DNA of 62,910 nucleotides, taken from CAYFZR01 sp046760505 [NCBI: Candidatus Hydrothermarchaeota archaeon] (GTDB lineage: Archaea > CAYFZR01). A program made the position numbers and the translations under genes. The stretch's first letter is position 1, and each line of letters starts with the position of its first letter. The stretch covers positions 1 to 62,910 of the forward strand of contig JBHIEG010000012.1 of the NCBI GenBank assembly GCA_046760505.1. Direction: 5' to 3'. Shown piece after piece: positions 52,302-61,433 of this stretch. The notes below the pieces were generated by a model. It was not told where the DNA came from. It saw only the letters and a list, made by a program, of their open reading frames with translations, and searched no databases.

Positions 52302-54935
52302 ATGGAGATTCCCAAAAACTATCATCCAAAAGAAGTAGAAGAAAAATGGCAGAAGGAATGGGAAAAATCTAATATTTACAGATTTAAGCCAAGTTTAACG
52401 CCAAAATACTTTATAGATACACCTCCTCCATATCCCACTGGAGAACTGCATCTAGGTCACACACTCAACTGGGTGTATATAGACTTAGTAGCGAGATATA
52501 AGCGTATGAGGGGCTATAACGTATTGTTTCCTCAGGGATGGGATTGTCATGGCTTACCTACTGAAGTAAAGGTAGAGGAAACCTATGGAATAAGGAAGAG
52601 AGATATCCCAAGAGGTGAATTTAGAAATCTTTGCGTAAAATTCACCAAAGAGAACATAGCAAAGATGAAAGATCAGATGAAGAAACTTGGTCTTTCCATA
52701 GACTGGAACTACGAGTACATAACCATGAATCCGGAGTATGTAAAAAAGAGTCAGCTTTCTTTTATTAAATTATACAAAAAGGGTCTTATTTACCGTGGTA
52801 ATCATCCAGTAAACTGGTGTCCAAGGTGTGAGACCGCAATTGCTTATGCAGAAGTGGAATACGAAGAAAAAGAAGGTTTTTTAAGCTATATAAGATTTTT
52901 AAAAGAAAATGGAGAGTACGTCACAATCGCCACAACAAGACCAGAATTGCTCTCTTCTTGCGTTGCAGTGGCCGTAAATCCACTTGATGAAAGATACAAG
53001 GAATTAGTGGGTAAAAATCTAATAGTACCCAAGTTTGGGCATAAAGTAAGGGTAATAGAGGATGAAGACGTGGATCCAGATTTCGGTACTGGAATAGTTA
53101 TGATATGTACCTTCGGAGACAAGGCGGATGTTAGATGGGTGAAGAGGCATAAACTTGAGGTGATAATGTCTATAGACGAGCAGGGAAGAATGACTCAACA
53201 AGCAAAGGAATATCAGGGAATGAGTATTGAGGAGTGTAAGAAAAAAATCATAGAGGATTTAGAAAATATGGGTCTTTTGGAAAGAAAAGAGAAAATACAG
53301 CAAAGCGTCGGAGTTTGCTGGAGATGTAAAACTCCTGTAGAGATATTAGCAAGGGAGCAATGGTTTGCCAATATCTCTAAACTCAAGAAAAGGATGATAG
53401 AAATTACGAATTCTGTAATCTGGGTACCAGATCATATGCGGTACAGGCTTATTGAGTGGATAGAGTCAATGGAATGGGACTGGGTGATATCAAGGCAGAG
53501 AATATTTGCCACACCGATACCTGCGTGGCTTTGTAAAGACTGCGGCTACGTGCTGATCGCATTAGAGGAGAGCCTTCCCGTTGATCCCATTCAAGATAAG
53601 CCCCATATAGAAAGTTGTCCAAACTGCAACTCAAAGTTGGTTCCTGATGAAGATGTTCTTGATACTTGGTGGGACTCATCCCAGAGTGCGTTAAATGTTG
53701 CTGGATGGCCTGAAATTGATGAAAAATTCAAAATTTTATATCCTGCGGATTTACAACCAAACGGACACGATATAATAAGGACTTGGGATTTCTACCTGAT
53801 GTGGAAGAGCATTGCATTGCTTGACATGACACAGTACGAGACCGTGCTTATCAACGGCATGATATACGGAGAAGATGGAAGAAAGATGTCTAAGAGCAGG
53901 GGAAATATAGTGCTTCCAGATGACATAATGAATGAAATGGGAGCAGACGTAGTCAGGCACTGGGCATCTAATAGCATTCCTGGCTCTGATATACAGTTCA
54001 TGTGGAAAGATGCTCACTATGCCTTTCGTTTTCTACAAAAGATGTGGAACGTGTTTAGATTTGCCTTGTTACACCTAAAAGACTACGCACCCAGAGAAAA
54101 TGTACATTACAGAACCGTTGATAAATGGATACTACACCAGATGAACTTGCTCATAAAAAAAGTTACAGAAGAGATGGAGTCCTTCAGATTCGGTCCAGCG
54201 TTACAAGAGATTGTAAAATTTGCCTGGCATGTATTCGCCGACCATTACATCGAGATGATAAAGTACAGGCTATATTCTGAGAACGAGTACAAGACCTCGG
54301 CACAGAATACCCTGTACTTAGTTTTGATAAATATTCTCAAACTATTATCTCCATTTATCCCTCATTTTACGGAAGAGGTATATCATCACCTCCCGAATAC
54401 AAAAGGGTACATACATGAAGAGAAATGGCCTGAATACGAAGAAATAGATGAAAAGATCATCGAAGAAGGGAACATGATAAAAGAAGTAATTGCTTCTCTG
54501 AGAAGATACAAATCAGAAAATGGAATACCCCTAAACATGGCTCTAAAAAAAGCAACCGTCTTTACAAAAAATGAGAGTTACCATGACATAATATCAAAGA
54601 GCGCTCAAGACATTGTGGGAACGATAAAAATAAAAGAATTCTCCGTGATATTGGGAGAACCACGTTTTGAGATTTTTCCCAAAGAAGTAAATCCGGTGAT
54701 ATCAAAAATTGGTCCTAAATACAAGGGAAAGACAAAAGAAATCATTGATCACATAAAAAGAATGGATCCAATTTTCATAAAGAATGAAATAGACAAAAAG
54801 GGTTATGTGGAGATTTCAGGCGAAAAAATCACTCCTGATCTCTTAGAATTCGATATGAAAAAGAGAACAAAGGAAGAAGATTTAGAAGAAGTAGAGTGCG
54901 ATGTGAAAGATCTACTAGTCTACGTGGAAAGATAA
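52302..54935 (+). CDS. valS: Valyl-tRNA synthetase
   Basis: An 877-residue class I synthetase. HIGH-type motif [13 protein letters not shown] (about 47-59), [14 protein letters not shown] (about 528-541), an editing CP1 region ([20 protein letters not shown]) with a Cys-rich zinc ribbon ([17 protein letters not shown]) and a C-terminal anticodon-binding part with a coiled-coil tail. GGTGAG precedes the ATG. Charges tRNA-Val. Confidence 0.97.
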   Translation: MEIPKNYHPKEVEEKWQKEWEKSNIYRFKPSLTPKYFIDTPPPYPTGELHLGHTLNWVYIDLVARYKRMRGYNVLFPQGWDCHGLPTEVKVEETYGIRKRDIPRGEFRNLCVKFTKENIAKMKDQMKKLGLSIDWNYEYITMNPEYVKKSQLSFIKLYKKGLIYRGNHPVNWCPRCETAIAYAEVEYEEKEGFLSYIRFLKENGEYVTIATTRPELLSSCVAVAVNPLDERYKELVGKNLIVPKFGHKVRVIEDEDVDPDFGTGIVMICTFGDKADVRWVKRHKLEVIMSIDEQGRMTQQAKEYQGMSIEECKKKIIEDLENMGLLERKEKIQQSVGVCWRCKTPVEILAREQWFANISKLKKRMIEITNSVIWVPDHMRYRLIEWIESMEWDWVISRQRIFATPIPAWLCKDCGYVLIALEESLPVDPIQDKPHIESCPNCNSKLVPDEDVLDTWWDSSQSALNVAGWPEIDEKFKILYPADLQPNGHDIIRTWDFYLMWKSIALLDMTQYETVLINGMIYGEDGRKMSKSRGNIVLPDDIMNEMGADVVRHWASNSIPGSDIQFMWKDAHYAFRFLQKMWNVFRFALLHLKDYAPRENVHYRTVDKWILHQMNLLIKKVTEEMESFRFGPALQEIVKFAWHVFADHYIEMIKYRLYSENEYKTSAQNTLYLVLINILKLLSPFIPHFTEEVYHHLPNTKGYIHEEKWPEYEEIDEKIIEEGNMIKEVIASLRRYKSENGIPLNMALKKATVFTKNESYHDIISKSAQDIVGTIKIKEFSVILGEPRFEIFPKEVNPVISKIGPKYKGKTKEIIDHIKRMDPIFIKNEIDKKGYVEISGEKITPDLLEFDMKKRTKEEDLEEVECDVKDLLVYVER

Positions 54936-54938
54936 AGA

Positions 54939-55880
54939 CTAGAGTTTTTTCGTTTTACTTAAAATCTCCCTTATAAAATCATCCTTCTTGTCAGTAGGGA
55001 TAGTTGCACCAGCCGCTTCAGCATGTCCTCCACCAGAGCCCTTTACTTTCTTCGCAACCTGTTGTATAAGCAGTCCAAGGTTGAGATCTGAGTTGAGTGG
55101 TCTTCTTGCGCTAACTCTAAAGGTATTTTTTTCTTTCCTCATTGCGAAAGCAATTTTTCCTGTAAGTCCACTTGCAAATGTGGCTGCTTTTCCTAAATAT
55201 CCTTCATAAGGTATTTCGACAAAAACAGATGAGTTAAATTCTTCTAATTTTTCTCTAACCATCTCATAAACAGATTCTTCAAACTTACTTGCCTTTATCG
55301 CTCTATCCACCACGCCTTCGATGTCTCTGGGGTGTTCTCCCTGAGATAGTCTCAGTATCAATTCCAATCTGAATTTCTTGTCCTTTGCATCGTAGGCAAG
55401 GGCTTGAGTAAGTAGGCAAGCATCCATGTAAATCAATCTCTTATCGTACCTAGATACTATCTCTGACACAAGCTTGGTATCATCCATGTAGTCTCCTACT
55501 GCACCATATACAACCAATCTCTCTAATTTTTGATTAGGAAAGGCTTTGAATGCTATTTCCGTGGTGCAGGCATCGATTTCATGGAGCACATTACCTGCAA
55601 TATCATCTTTCGATATTCCAATCAACTGGTGATGATCTATGTATATAACTTCGGCTTCCCTGCTTATCTGGCGAAGTAAATTCAATACTTCATTCCTTAT
55701 AAGATAATCAATGGCTAAATCGCATATAACAAGTCTCCCATATCCCTTTATTAATACATTCTCCAATTCTTCATCCAGATGTCTGGGCTGGGTAAGCACG
55801 ATATCAGAATATGGATTCGCACTCACCACCAGAGAAGCAGCGCATATGCCATCTGCATCTGTATGAGATATGATTATCAT
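54939..55880 (-). CDS. DHH family phosphoesterase (RecJ-like)
   Basis: A 313-residue DHH-DHHA1 phosphoesterase. Seen: SHTDADGICAASL (motif I), VICDLAID, the DHH motif YIDHHQ, VYGAVGDYMDD and the C-terminal DHHA1 motif GSGGGHAEAAGA. Archaeal homologues are RecJ-like exonucleases (GINS-associated nuclease) or nanoRNase/c-di-AMP phosphodiesterases; the sequence does not decide. Single gene, convergent with valS. Confidence 0.9.
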   Translation of the reverse strand: MIIISHTDADGICAASLVVSANPYSDIVLTQPRHLDEELENVLIKGYGRLVICDLAIDYLIRNEVLNLLRQISREAEVIYIDHHQLIGISKDDIAGNVLHEIDACTTEIAFKAFPNQKLERLVVYGAVGDYMDDTKLVSEIVSRYDKRLIYMDACLLTQALAYDAKDKKFRLELILRLSQGEHPRDIEGVVDRAIKASKFEESVYEMVREKLEEFNSSVFVEIPYEGYLGKAATFASGLTGKIAFAMRKEKNTFRVSARRPLNSDLNLGLLIQQVAKKVKGSGGGHAEAAGATIPTDKKDDFIREILSKTKKL

Positions 55881-55942
55881 ATCCTGAAGATTTAATACCT
55901 ACCATTTAAATATTAGTGTCAAAAATCTGGGAGGTAGATTCC

Positions 55943-56206
55943 TTGGAAAGGAAAATCCCCTTCTTCATGGGAATACTTTTCATCCTGTTCATATTCATCT
56001 CTTTGATCTCTGGCTATGAAATGGTAAAGACAAGGAAGGAAATAAGAGAGATTAAAAAAAGCATAGATAAATTGGAAAAAAACGACCAAAGAACTTTAGA
56101 AGAAATTAAGGGGCTAAGCAAGAGTTGTTCAAAATGTCATTGCGTATGTGAGGAACTCATAAAACCTATTGAAAACGTGACGAAGAACCTAGGAGGTGAA
56201 GCCTGA
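55943..56206 (+). CDS. Small membrane-anchored protein with a CxxCH motif
   Basis: An 87-residue protein from TTG 55943, which has GGAGGT 7 bases upstream (a GTG at 55916 lacks a site). One N-terminal membrane helix (about 5-25) is followed by a charged coiled coil (about 27-58) and then C62-SK-C65-H66-C67-V-C69. CxxCH is the attachment motif of c-type haem, so a mono-haem cytochrome is possible if the C-terminus is outside; zinc binding by the four Cys and His is the alternative. Not recognised as a family. Its stop abuts the convergent gene's stop. Confidence 0.7.
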   Translation: MERKIPFFMGILFILFIFISLISGYEMVKTRKEIREIKKSIDKLEKNDQRTLEEIKGLSKSCSKCHCVCEELIKPIENVTKNLGGEA

Positions 56207-57574
56207 TTACCTGAACCTGTACCTGTATTTCTCCCTCCTCCTTACCGAATATAAGCCACTTTTTCTGGATTTTCTTTTGAATGTTATTAAAAAAAAGAAT
56301 ATCGCAGAAAATAGAATAGATACCATGATGAATTTTAAATTTCTTTCGCTTTTGGGCTTTTCTTCGTTTATCCTGTTTTTTTCATTTGTTTTATACTCCC
56401 TATTTCCATATTCTATTTTATATTCTTCTACTTTATGTTCTTCATCAATTTTAGGCTCAAATTCCTTTTCTGCTTCAGTAGGAGCCACACTGTATGTAAA
56501 GTTGACGATTTCTTTTATTATTCTACCATCGATTGCCCTGCACTCTATCTTTAGGTAACCGCTGTGATTGCCCGGTGGAGCATACCAACTCGTGTTGTAA
56601 CTTTTTATTTCATCTGGTGCTAGAATTGTGCTCCAGTTGCGATAAAATTCATGTGTATTCAGAACTACTTTGGCTTCTTCAATAACAAAAGAATTCGGAT
56701 TTTTTATGTAAAACATGAGATAATTTGGCTTGCTTTCATTGACGGTTTTTTTTAAGTCATAATCAAACTCTATGCTAAATTTTTCGATCGACAAAGGCCT
56801 TCTCGCTAGCCATTTGAATACATTCAGGGCAAAACGCTCATTCTCATAAAGTTCCTTCTCATACCTATGCCTTAATTCTGCGACGTATAAGCAGGTATTT
56901 TCAAAAAGATATCCTCCTCCTATAACCATCACTCTTCCCACATCATCATAAATAGCCACGACAGGAAAAGGTCCATAATCCTCGTCTGGATCATGCAGGA
57001 AGTTATAAGAGGCACTTCCATTGTTTTCCAAATTATCTGCCCAACTTGATTCGCTTGTCCATGCAAGAATCTCTGCACTGCCACTTACATTCAGAGGAGA
57101 TCCACAGTCCAGTATAATTTTGTATAAGTCTCTTGTAAGTAAATGATCTGAAAAATTCTTTACCTCAACGATTACTTTTGGATCTAAAATGAGATTTGGC
57201 TTAATTCTGATTCCGTAGGGTTCTGTGATATCTCCATAGAGTTCAGGAGCCTTTCCAAAAGCGTCTGCTAAAACGAGTAAGCTTCCTCCATTTTCAACAA
57301 AATTTCTGATTGCATGGATTTCACTCTCATTAAAATTTATTCCAGCGCCGATACTAGGCAGAACCAATATGTCAAAATCCTTCAAGAGTTCTTCTGTAAT
57401 TGTTTCGCGGTTCTCAACTACGGTAAAGCCGTTTTTCTCTAAACTCTCAACCAATCTGGACATTCCGTACATGCTCGAGTCAATGGAATGCTGTCCATGA
57501 GAAGCATCTATCAGTACCTTTGTGGATACTGCAGGAAATACTATGAGTACGATTAAAACTATCAGGATTCTCAA
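56207..57574 (-). CDS. Secreted DUF4350/GldG-like membrane protein
   Basis: A protein of about 455 residues. N-terminal hydrophobic signal (about 2-17), then a GATase-like alpha/beta domain: VLIDASHGQHSIDSSMYG, FDILVLPSIGAGINFNES, GGSLLVLADAFGK and MVIGGGYLFE. A beta domain of adhesion type follows (YLMFYIKNPNSFVIEEAKVVL), then a charged linker and a C-terminal membrane span. The TTG start at 57574 overlaps the TGA of tiaS (TTGA) and has GAGGG upstream; the frame also extends to ATG 57595. Resembles the protein at 32075-33325. Function unknown, surface-located by inference. Confidence 0.75.
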   Translation of the reverse strand: MRILIVLIVLIVFPAVSTKVLIDASHGQHSIDSSMYGMSRLVESLEKNGFTVVENRETITEELLKDFDILVLPSIGAGINFNESEIHAIRNFVENGGSLLVLADAFGKAPELYGDITEPYGIRIKPNLILDPKVIVEVKNFSDHLLTRDLYKIILDCGSPLNVSGSAEILAWTSESSWADNLENNGSASYNFLHDPDEDYGPFPVVAIYDDVGRVMVIGGGYLFENTCLYVAELRHRYEKELYENERFALNVFKWLARRPLSIEKFSIEFDYDLKKTVNESKPNYLMFYIKNPNSFVIEEAKVVLNTHEFYRNWSTILAPDEIKSYNTSWYAPPGNHSGYLKIECRAIDGRIIKEIVNFTYSVAPTEAEKEFEPKIDEEHKVEEYKIEYGNREYKTNEKNRINEEKPKSERNLKFIMVSILFSAIFFFLITFKRKSRKSGLYSVRRREKYRYRFR

Positions 57575-58809
57575 TGGTAACCCTCTCTCTGCCATGGATT
57601 TTTATAGTGCACAAACATCCTAGATAATGGTCTCGCCAAATGCCTTCTTGCGGAAGGGCAAACCTCATAATACCCTTTCTCGATTTTTCTTGGTAACTTT
57701 ATTATCGCTCGTTCATCCTCTGCTTTTTTCTTCTTGCATACTTTACATTGAAAACCTTTTCCTCTACCCTCAGACTTCATTCTTTTACCGCAGCAAATTG
57801 GGTTTTTCCTTTCCAAAATTTCTACTAGATCTATAATTTCGATTTTCTCAAGGTTTATTGTTCCTTTTTTTACTCCACCGAAGACTCTTACCTTATCTCC
57901 CTCTTTCAGATGTCTTATTTTTTTCCTAAAGTCTCCAGTAGGTTCAAAAGCGCTGCATAATATTCCATCGACCTCAAAAAAGGTGTGACCTTTCTTTATC
58001 ACCCAGGGATCTTTGGTAACAAAGCCTGTAAGCTCGACAGAATCATATTCATTTATATTATGGTTTTTTGCTTTCCTTATATGGGCATCAGTTGCTTGAT
58101 TCGTTAGGAAAACCTCATAAAAATCGTAGTCTTCACATTTAATGGTCTCAAGGCTCTTTCTCAAACTCCATAGATCTTCTCCTCTAATTCCGAATAGAAC
58201 CGGATCAGGTCCATTCGGAGCGATTACTATCTTATCGCTCTCATAATCATAGTTATCAAATGTAAAATGATTCAGCCGCTTTACGCTTTCTCTGTCGATA
58301 TATCTTCTTGAATTCCAATTCTCCGCCTTTCTATAGGCGAGCAACTCATAGGTGTAATCATATAAGGGAAAAGCAATTGAAGCTAAGGCGCCTATAATGC
58401 CTCTTTTATTTTTGTATCCAAACGATTCGCATTTACTATTTTTTATAATCTTCAATGCTTCTTTTAGCGAAATAACCTCGTGTAACGCCCTAACAGAAAA
58501 TCTTACCATATTTTCTTGAATCTTATTGCAAAATACGATGCCGGGATTGGTGTTTGGATCATCAAAATCAGAGAATTCTTCCAATGTTTTGATAGAAATC
58601 TCTATTATCTCATCGTTCATGTCTCCTTTTATTTCCAAAGACACCGCTCCATTTCCCCTTGTTTTAAATGGTATATTTGGATTCAATCTTATTAATCTCG
58701 GAATAGAGACTTCGTATCCTTCTTTTTTCAATCTACTCTTTAATATCGAGCAGAGATACGTTGTACAGAATCTTGAGAGCGAGTCGGTATCGTCTATACC
58801 TATGAACAT
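57571..58809 (-). CDS. tiaS: tRNA(Ile2) 2-agmatinylcytidine synthetase TiaS
   Basis: A 412-residue enzyme that attaches agmatine to C34 of tRNA-Ile2, letting it read AUA codons. Seen: FIGIDDTDSLSRFCTTYL at the N-terminus, RGNGAVSLEI, an OB-fold segment (VELTGFVTKDPWVIKKGHTFF) and a C-terminal zinc ribbon CCGKRM..CKVC. GGTGAAAAG precedes the ATG. Its 3' end overlaps the GldG-like gene. Archaeal-specific, essential. Confidence 0.96.
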   Translation of the reverse strand: MFIGIDDTDSLSRFCTTYLCSILKSRLKKEGYEVSIPRLIRLNPNIPFKTRGNGAVSLEIKGDMNDEIIEISIKTLEEFSDFDDPNTNPGIVFCNKIQENMVRFSVRALHEVISLKEALKIIKNSKCESFGYKNKRGIIGALASIAFPLYDYTYELLAYRKAENWNSRRYIDRESVKRLNHFTFDNYDYESDKIVIAPNGPDPVLFGIRGEDLWSLRKSLETIKCEDYDFYEVFLTNQATDAHIRKAKNHNINEYDSVELTGFVTKDPWVIKKGHTFFEVDGILCSAFEPTGDFRKKIRHLKEGDKVRVFGGVKKGTINLEKIEIIDLVEILERKNPICCGKRMKSEGRGKGFQCKVCKKKKAEDERAIIKLPRKIEKGYYEVCPSARRHLARPLSRMFVHYKNPWQREGYH

Positions 58810-59119
58810 CTTTTCACCCTGTACACCTTGATGAGATTCTTGTTTAATGTTTAGAATAGATGCTCACGCTTTCTCAAGGTAAAAATATATGTTGATACTT
58901 AAATCTTCCATCTGCATTCGAGACGATTTCACGAAAAGGTTAATAACTTTACAAGCTTTAAGGTTCGTAGGTAACTCGAGGAGCTCTGTTTGCAGAATGG
59001 CATAAGAGAGGAGAAGCGATCGAGGTACTACATAAGGAGGAAGTCCCTACTTCTGCTCTTGAAAAATATGCTGGTAAGGATTCTGCGCTGGGTGGACTCT
59101 AAGCATCATACGATGACTA
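58810..59119. other. 310-bp spacer: tiaS leader side plus a gene fragment
   Basis: The part near 58810-58960 is AT-rich and carries possible promoter sequences on both strands (aaaaatatatg). The part 58971-59102 is an open stretch with protein-like sequence, described separately. No RNA gene is recognisable. Confidence 0.4.
58971..59102 (+). pseudogene. Gene fragment: C-terminal 43 codons without a start
   Basis: After an in-frame TAG at 58968 comes a 43-codon open frame with no ATG, GTG or TTG codon, ending in TAA at 59100. It reads like the end of a real soluble protein: RGALFAEWHKRGEAIEVLHK, then EEVPTSALEKYAGKDSALGGL. GC and codon use are higher than in the surrounding spacer. It is probably the decayed 3' end of a gene lost by deletion or rearrangement. 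I cannot name the parent family. Confidence 0.4.
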
Positions 59120-60022
59120 TCAATGCTCTCCTACGTAACCTTCAAGATAGTGGGCGTATTCTGATCTTATGAAATCTCTGTGGGACATCGGAGGAATTTT
59201 AACAAATTCTTCCATCGGTATCATGTTCTTCTCTTTCCATTCGCCTGTTAGCACCTTAACATACGCCTCCTCTAAGTTTCTCGATTCATCATTGATCCGG
59301 ATAATGTTATAACTGTTATACCTGAATCCTCTCAAGGTGTTCATGGTTGGAGATCCGCATGTTAAAACGGTTGCGCAATGCATTTCATTGATTCCAGAAG
59401 AATGCCTGCAAGCCCAAGGATGATGTTGATGTCCAGTTAAAACTAAATCTATAGAGCAATCGGAAATCATTCTTATTATATCACCCACATCTTTTATTAT
59501 ATTATTTTCCAAGCCTCCAATGGGGATTGGTAGCAGGTGATGATGCATTACCAAAATCTTGTATTTTTCATTTCCATATTTTTTAAATAAGCTCTCTGTC
59601 ACTATATGCTGACCGTGTCCGATTACTCCCCCTGACTCATCTCTCCTTGCTGTGCAAATGCCGATTAACATGTAGTTGTCGCTAATGAACAGAGGTTTTT
59701 TAAATTTTTTCCCTCGAACATGTATACCATCTATGTCCAGTGCTGTTTGAAGATCATAAAAGTAAGAGGAAAAGGGTACATTTCCTCCATAATAAAAATC
59801 GTGGTTTCCGGGAACCAAGATGGTTTCTATGTTTATTTTGCCCAGCACTTCTGAGGCTTTCTCATAGTTTTTCTCAATTCCTGTCTCCACAATGTCTCCT
59901 GCAATGACTAACAGATCAGCATCGGATTTTTCAATCTCATTGAGAAAGCACTTGAGTCTGTATTCTTTCTCTTCATTCATGTTATAGCTTATGTCTAAAT
60001 CTCCGGTGTGAATTATTTTCAT
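59120..60022 (-). CDS. Metallophosphoesterase with DxD in place of DxH
   Basis: A 300-residue calcineurin-like phosphoesterase. Motifs: HTGDLDISY (usual DxH reads D-L-D), LVIAGDIVETG (GDxxE), LVPGNHDFYYG, VMHHHLLP and LTGHQHHPW. The first metal ligand His is replaced by Asp, which may change metal preference. The C-terminal 60 residues are a cap unlike YfcE. Substrate unknown. Confidence 0.82.
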   Translation of the reverse strand: MKIIHTGDLDISYNMNEEKEYRLKCFLNEIEKSDADLLVIAGDIVETGIEKNYEKASEVLGKINIETILVPGNHDFYYGGNVPFSSYFYDLQTALDIDGIHVRGKKFKKPLFISDNYMLIGICTARRDESGGVIGHGQHIVTESLFKKYGNEKYKILVMHHHLLPIPIGGLENNIIKDVGDIIRMISDCSIDLVLTGHQHHPWACRHSSGINEMHCATVLTCGSPTMNTLRGFRYNSYNIIRINDESRNLEEAYVKVLTGEWKEKNMIPMEEFVKIPPMSHRDFIRSEYAHYLEGYVGEH

Positions 60023-60192
60023 GATAAATCATATCCATTTTGACGTGAAACTCATGTTGTGTACACTCTTTGTACTTATATCATTCGGTTGTGATATCTC
60101 AGAGAGAAATAGATGAAAATTACGGTTTTCAAATTCTTTAGAGCCTGCTCTCTCGTCCGGCTTCGTGCCAAATGAATACTTAGCTTTATAAC

Positions 60193-60591
60193 CTAATTTA
60201 TTTCGTAGATTTTTTCTATTTCATTCAATATCTTCTCTGCAGTAGCATCTTTGCCTAAGACTTTGTAAGTCTTATCTGACTCCAAGATCAAAGCGGGTAC
60301 ATCTTTTATTCCGTATTTTCTCTTGAAATACTTGTACTCCAAGGATTTATACCATCTATAATATTTGTTATCTCGAAGATACCATTTATGACTTGCCTCG
60401 CCCGGAATTTTAAGTTCAACGACTTTTCCTCCTCTCTTAGCCCTTTCTAAAGCCAATTTTGCTTCTCGTTCCAATTTTCTGCTATCTTTTGACTGTTCAA
60501 CGGTGAATGTATCTAGAAATGTATCTGCATCTATATACTTGTCAAATACATTGAACACAACTACAGGTTTCTTGAATAAGATTAGTTTCAT
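60193..60591 (-). CDS. Thioredoxin-like protein without CxxC
   Basis: A 132-residue protein. KKPVVVFNVFDKYIDADTF at the start and KYGIKDVPALILESDKTYKVLG near the end match a thioredoxin fold, including the cis-Pro strand VPALIL, but there is no CxxC or even one Cys. The middle is a basic helical insert. It cannot be a dithiol oxidoreductase and may be a binding or scaffolding protein. Confidence 0.6.
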   Translation of the reverse strand: MKLILFKKPVVVFNVFDKYIDADTFLDTFTVEQSKDSRKLEREAKLALERAKRGGKVVELKIPGEASHKWYLRDNKYYRWYKSLEYKYFKRKYGIKDVPALILESDKTYKVLGKDATAEKILNEIEKIYEIN

Positions 60592-60713
60592 ACTTATCCT
60601 TTTTAAAGATCTCTTCAGAATATTTAGATAGTTCTACGATATTTGTATTTTGCGCTTTTAGAATGGAAAACTACCTATATTTTTTTAAAATTAGGCGTAA
60701 GATTTTTAAGATT

Positions 60714-60722
60714 ATATATATT
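60714..60722 (+). promoter_or_regulatory. TATA box of the lipoprotein gene
   Basis: TATATATTC-like sequence (ttatatatattc spans about 60712-60723) is centred roughly 18 bp before ATG 60735, giving a very short or absent leader. Confidence 0.4.
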
Positions 60723-60734
60723 CCCTGAAATGAT

Positions 60735-61433
60735 ATGAACGAGTCATTAAAGTTCGGTGTCCTCATCTTGTTTATCGGATTGACGTTCATTCTGGGTTGC
60801 ATATCTACTGAAGTTCCCAAAGCAAATCTTTTGATAAATGCTGAGCCAGTTAAAAGTAAAGTACAGGCTGGCTCGCCGGTGGAGGTGAAACTTTCGATTA
60901 AAAACAACGGCTCTTATCCTATAAATGATGTTTTCATTTATATCAACAAATTGGACATAGTAAAAGAAGTTGGAAATCTAAATGCTGGAGAAGAGATTTC
61001 TCTAAGCGTTATTGGAGATTCTCCAAAAGAAAAAGGCAATTTCTACATCAACGTAACAGGATCATTCAAAGACAAATACGGTAAAAGATATTCCCATGCA
61101 AAGTTCAAGATAGAGACTTGGCTTCCTGCCTTAAATGTGACAAGAAGAATTTTAAAACTCTCGGAGGGAGATTTTCTGATAAACATTTCGGTTAAGAACT
61201 TGGAGAATGTGAGTGTAAAGGAACTCTTTTTGAATATTGAAACACCTAGAGGTACAGTATATCCAGATGTTGCTAAGATTTTGAGGCTGGATCCAAGAGA
61301 TACATGCGGATGCGAGGGTAGAACTGATATTAAACAAGTTAAATTTCATGTTAGCAAAGCAGATAAAATTGAGATCGTCGTATCAAATATGTACGGAGCA
61401 CCAATATATCGTGAAACAGTAAATTTAACTTAA
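60735..61433 (+). CDS. Lipoprotein with CARDB-like beta domains
   Basis: A 232-residue exported protein. The N-terminal hydrophobic stretch ends with the lipobox FILGC (Cys22), so it is anchored by lipid outside the membrane. The mature part has two beta-sandwich-like segments, VEVKLSIKNNGSYPINDVFIYI and LINISVKNLENVSVKELFLNI, typical of CARDB/DUF11-like surface proteins, with a DTCGCEGRTD Cys pair near 195. Role unknown, probably cell-surface. It is convergent with the spermidine-synthase-like gene. Confidence 0.8.
   Translation: MNESLKFGVLILFIGLTFILGCISTEVPKANLLINAEPVKSKVQAGSPVEVKLSIKNNGSYPINDVFIYINKLDIVKEVGNLNAGEEISLSVIGDSPKEKGNFYINVTGSFKDKYGKRYSHAKFKIETWLPALNVTRRILKLSEGDFLINISVKNLENVSVKELFLNIETPRGTVYPDVAKILRLDPRDTCGCEGRTDIKQVKFHVSKADKIEIVVSNMYGAPIYRETVNLT

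Noticed and set aside
58990-59172. 60-codon plus-strand frame in the tiaS spacer
   Set aside because: It runs into the phosphoesterase gene on the other strand, and the neighbouring frame 58971-59102 has much more protein-like sequence.
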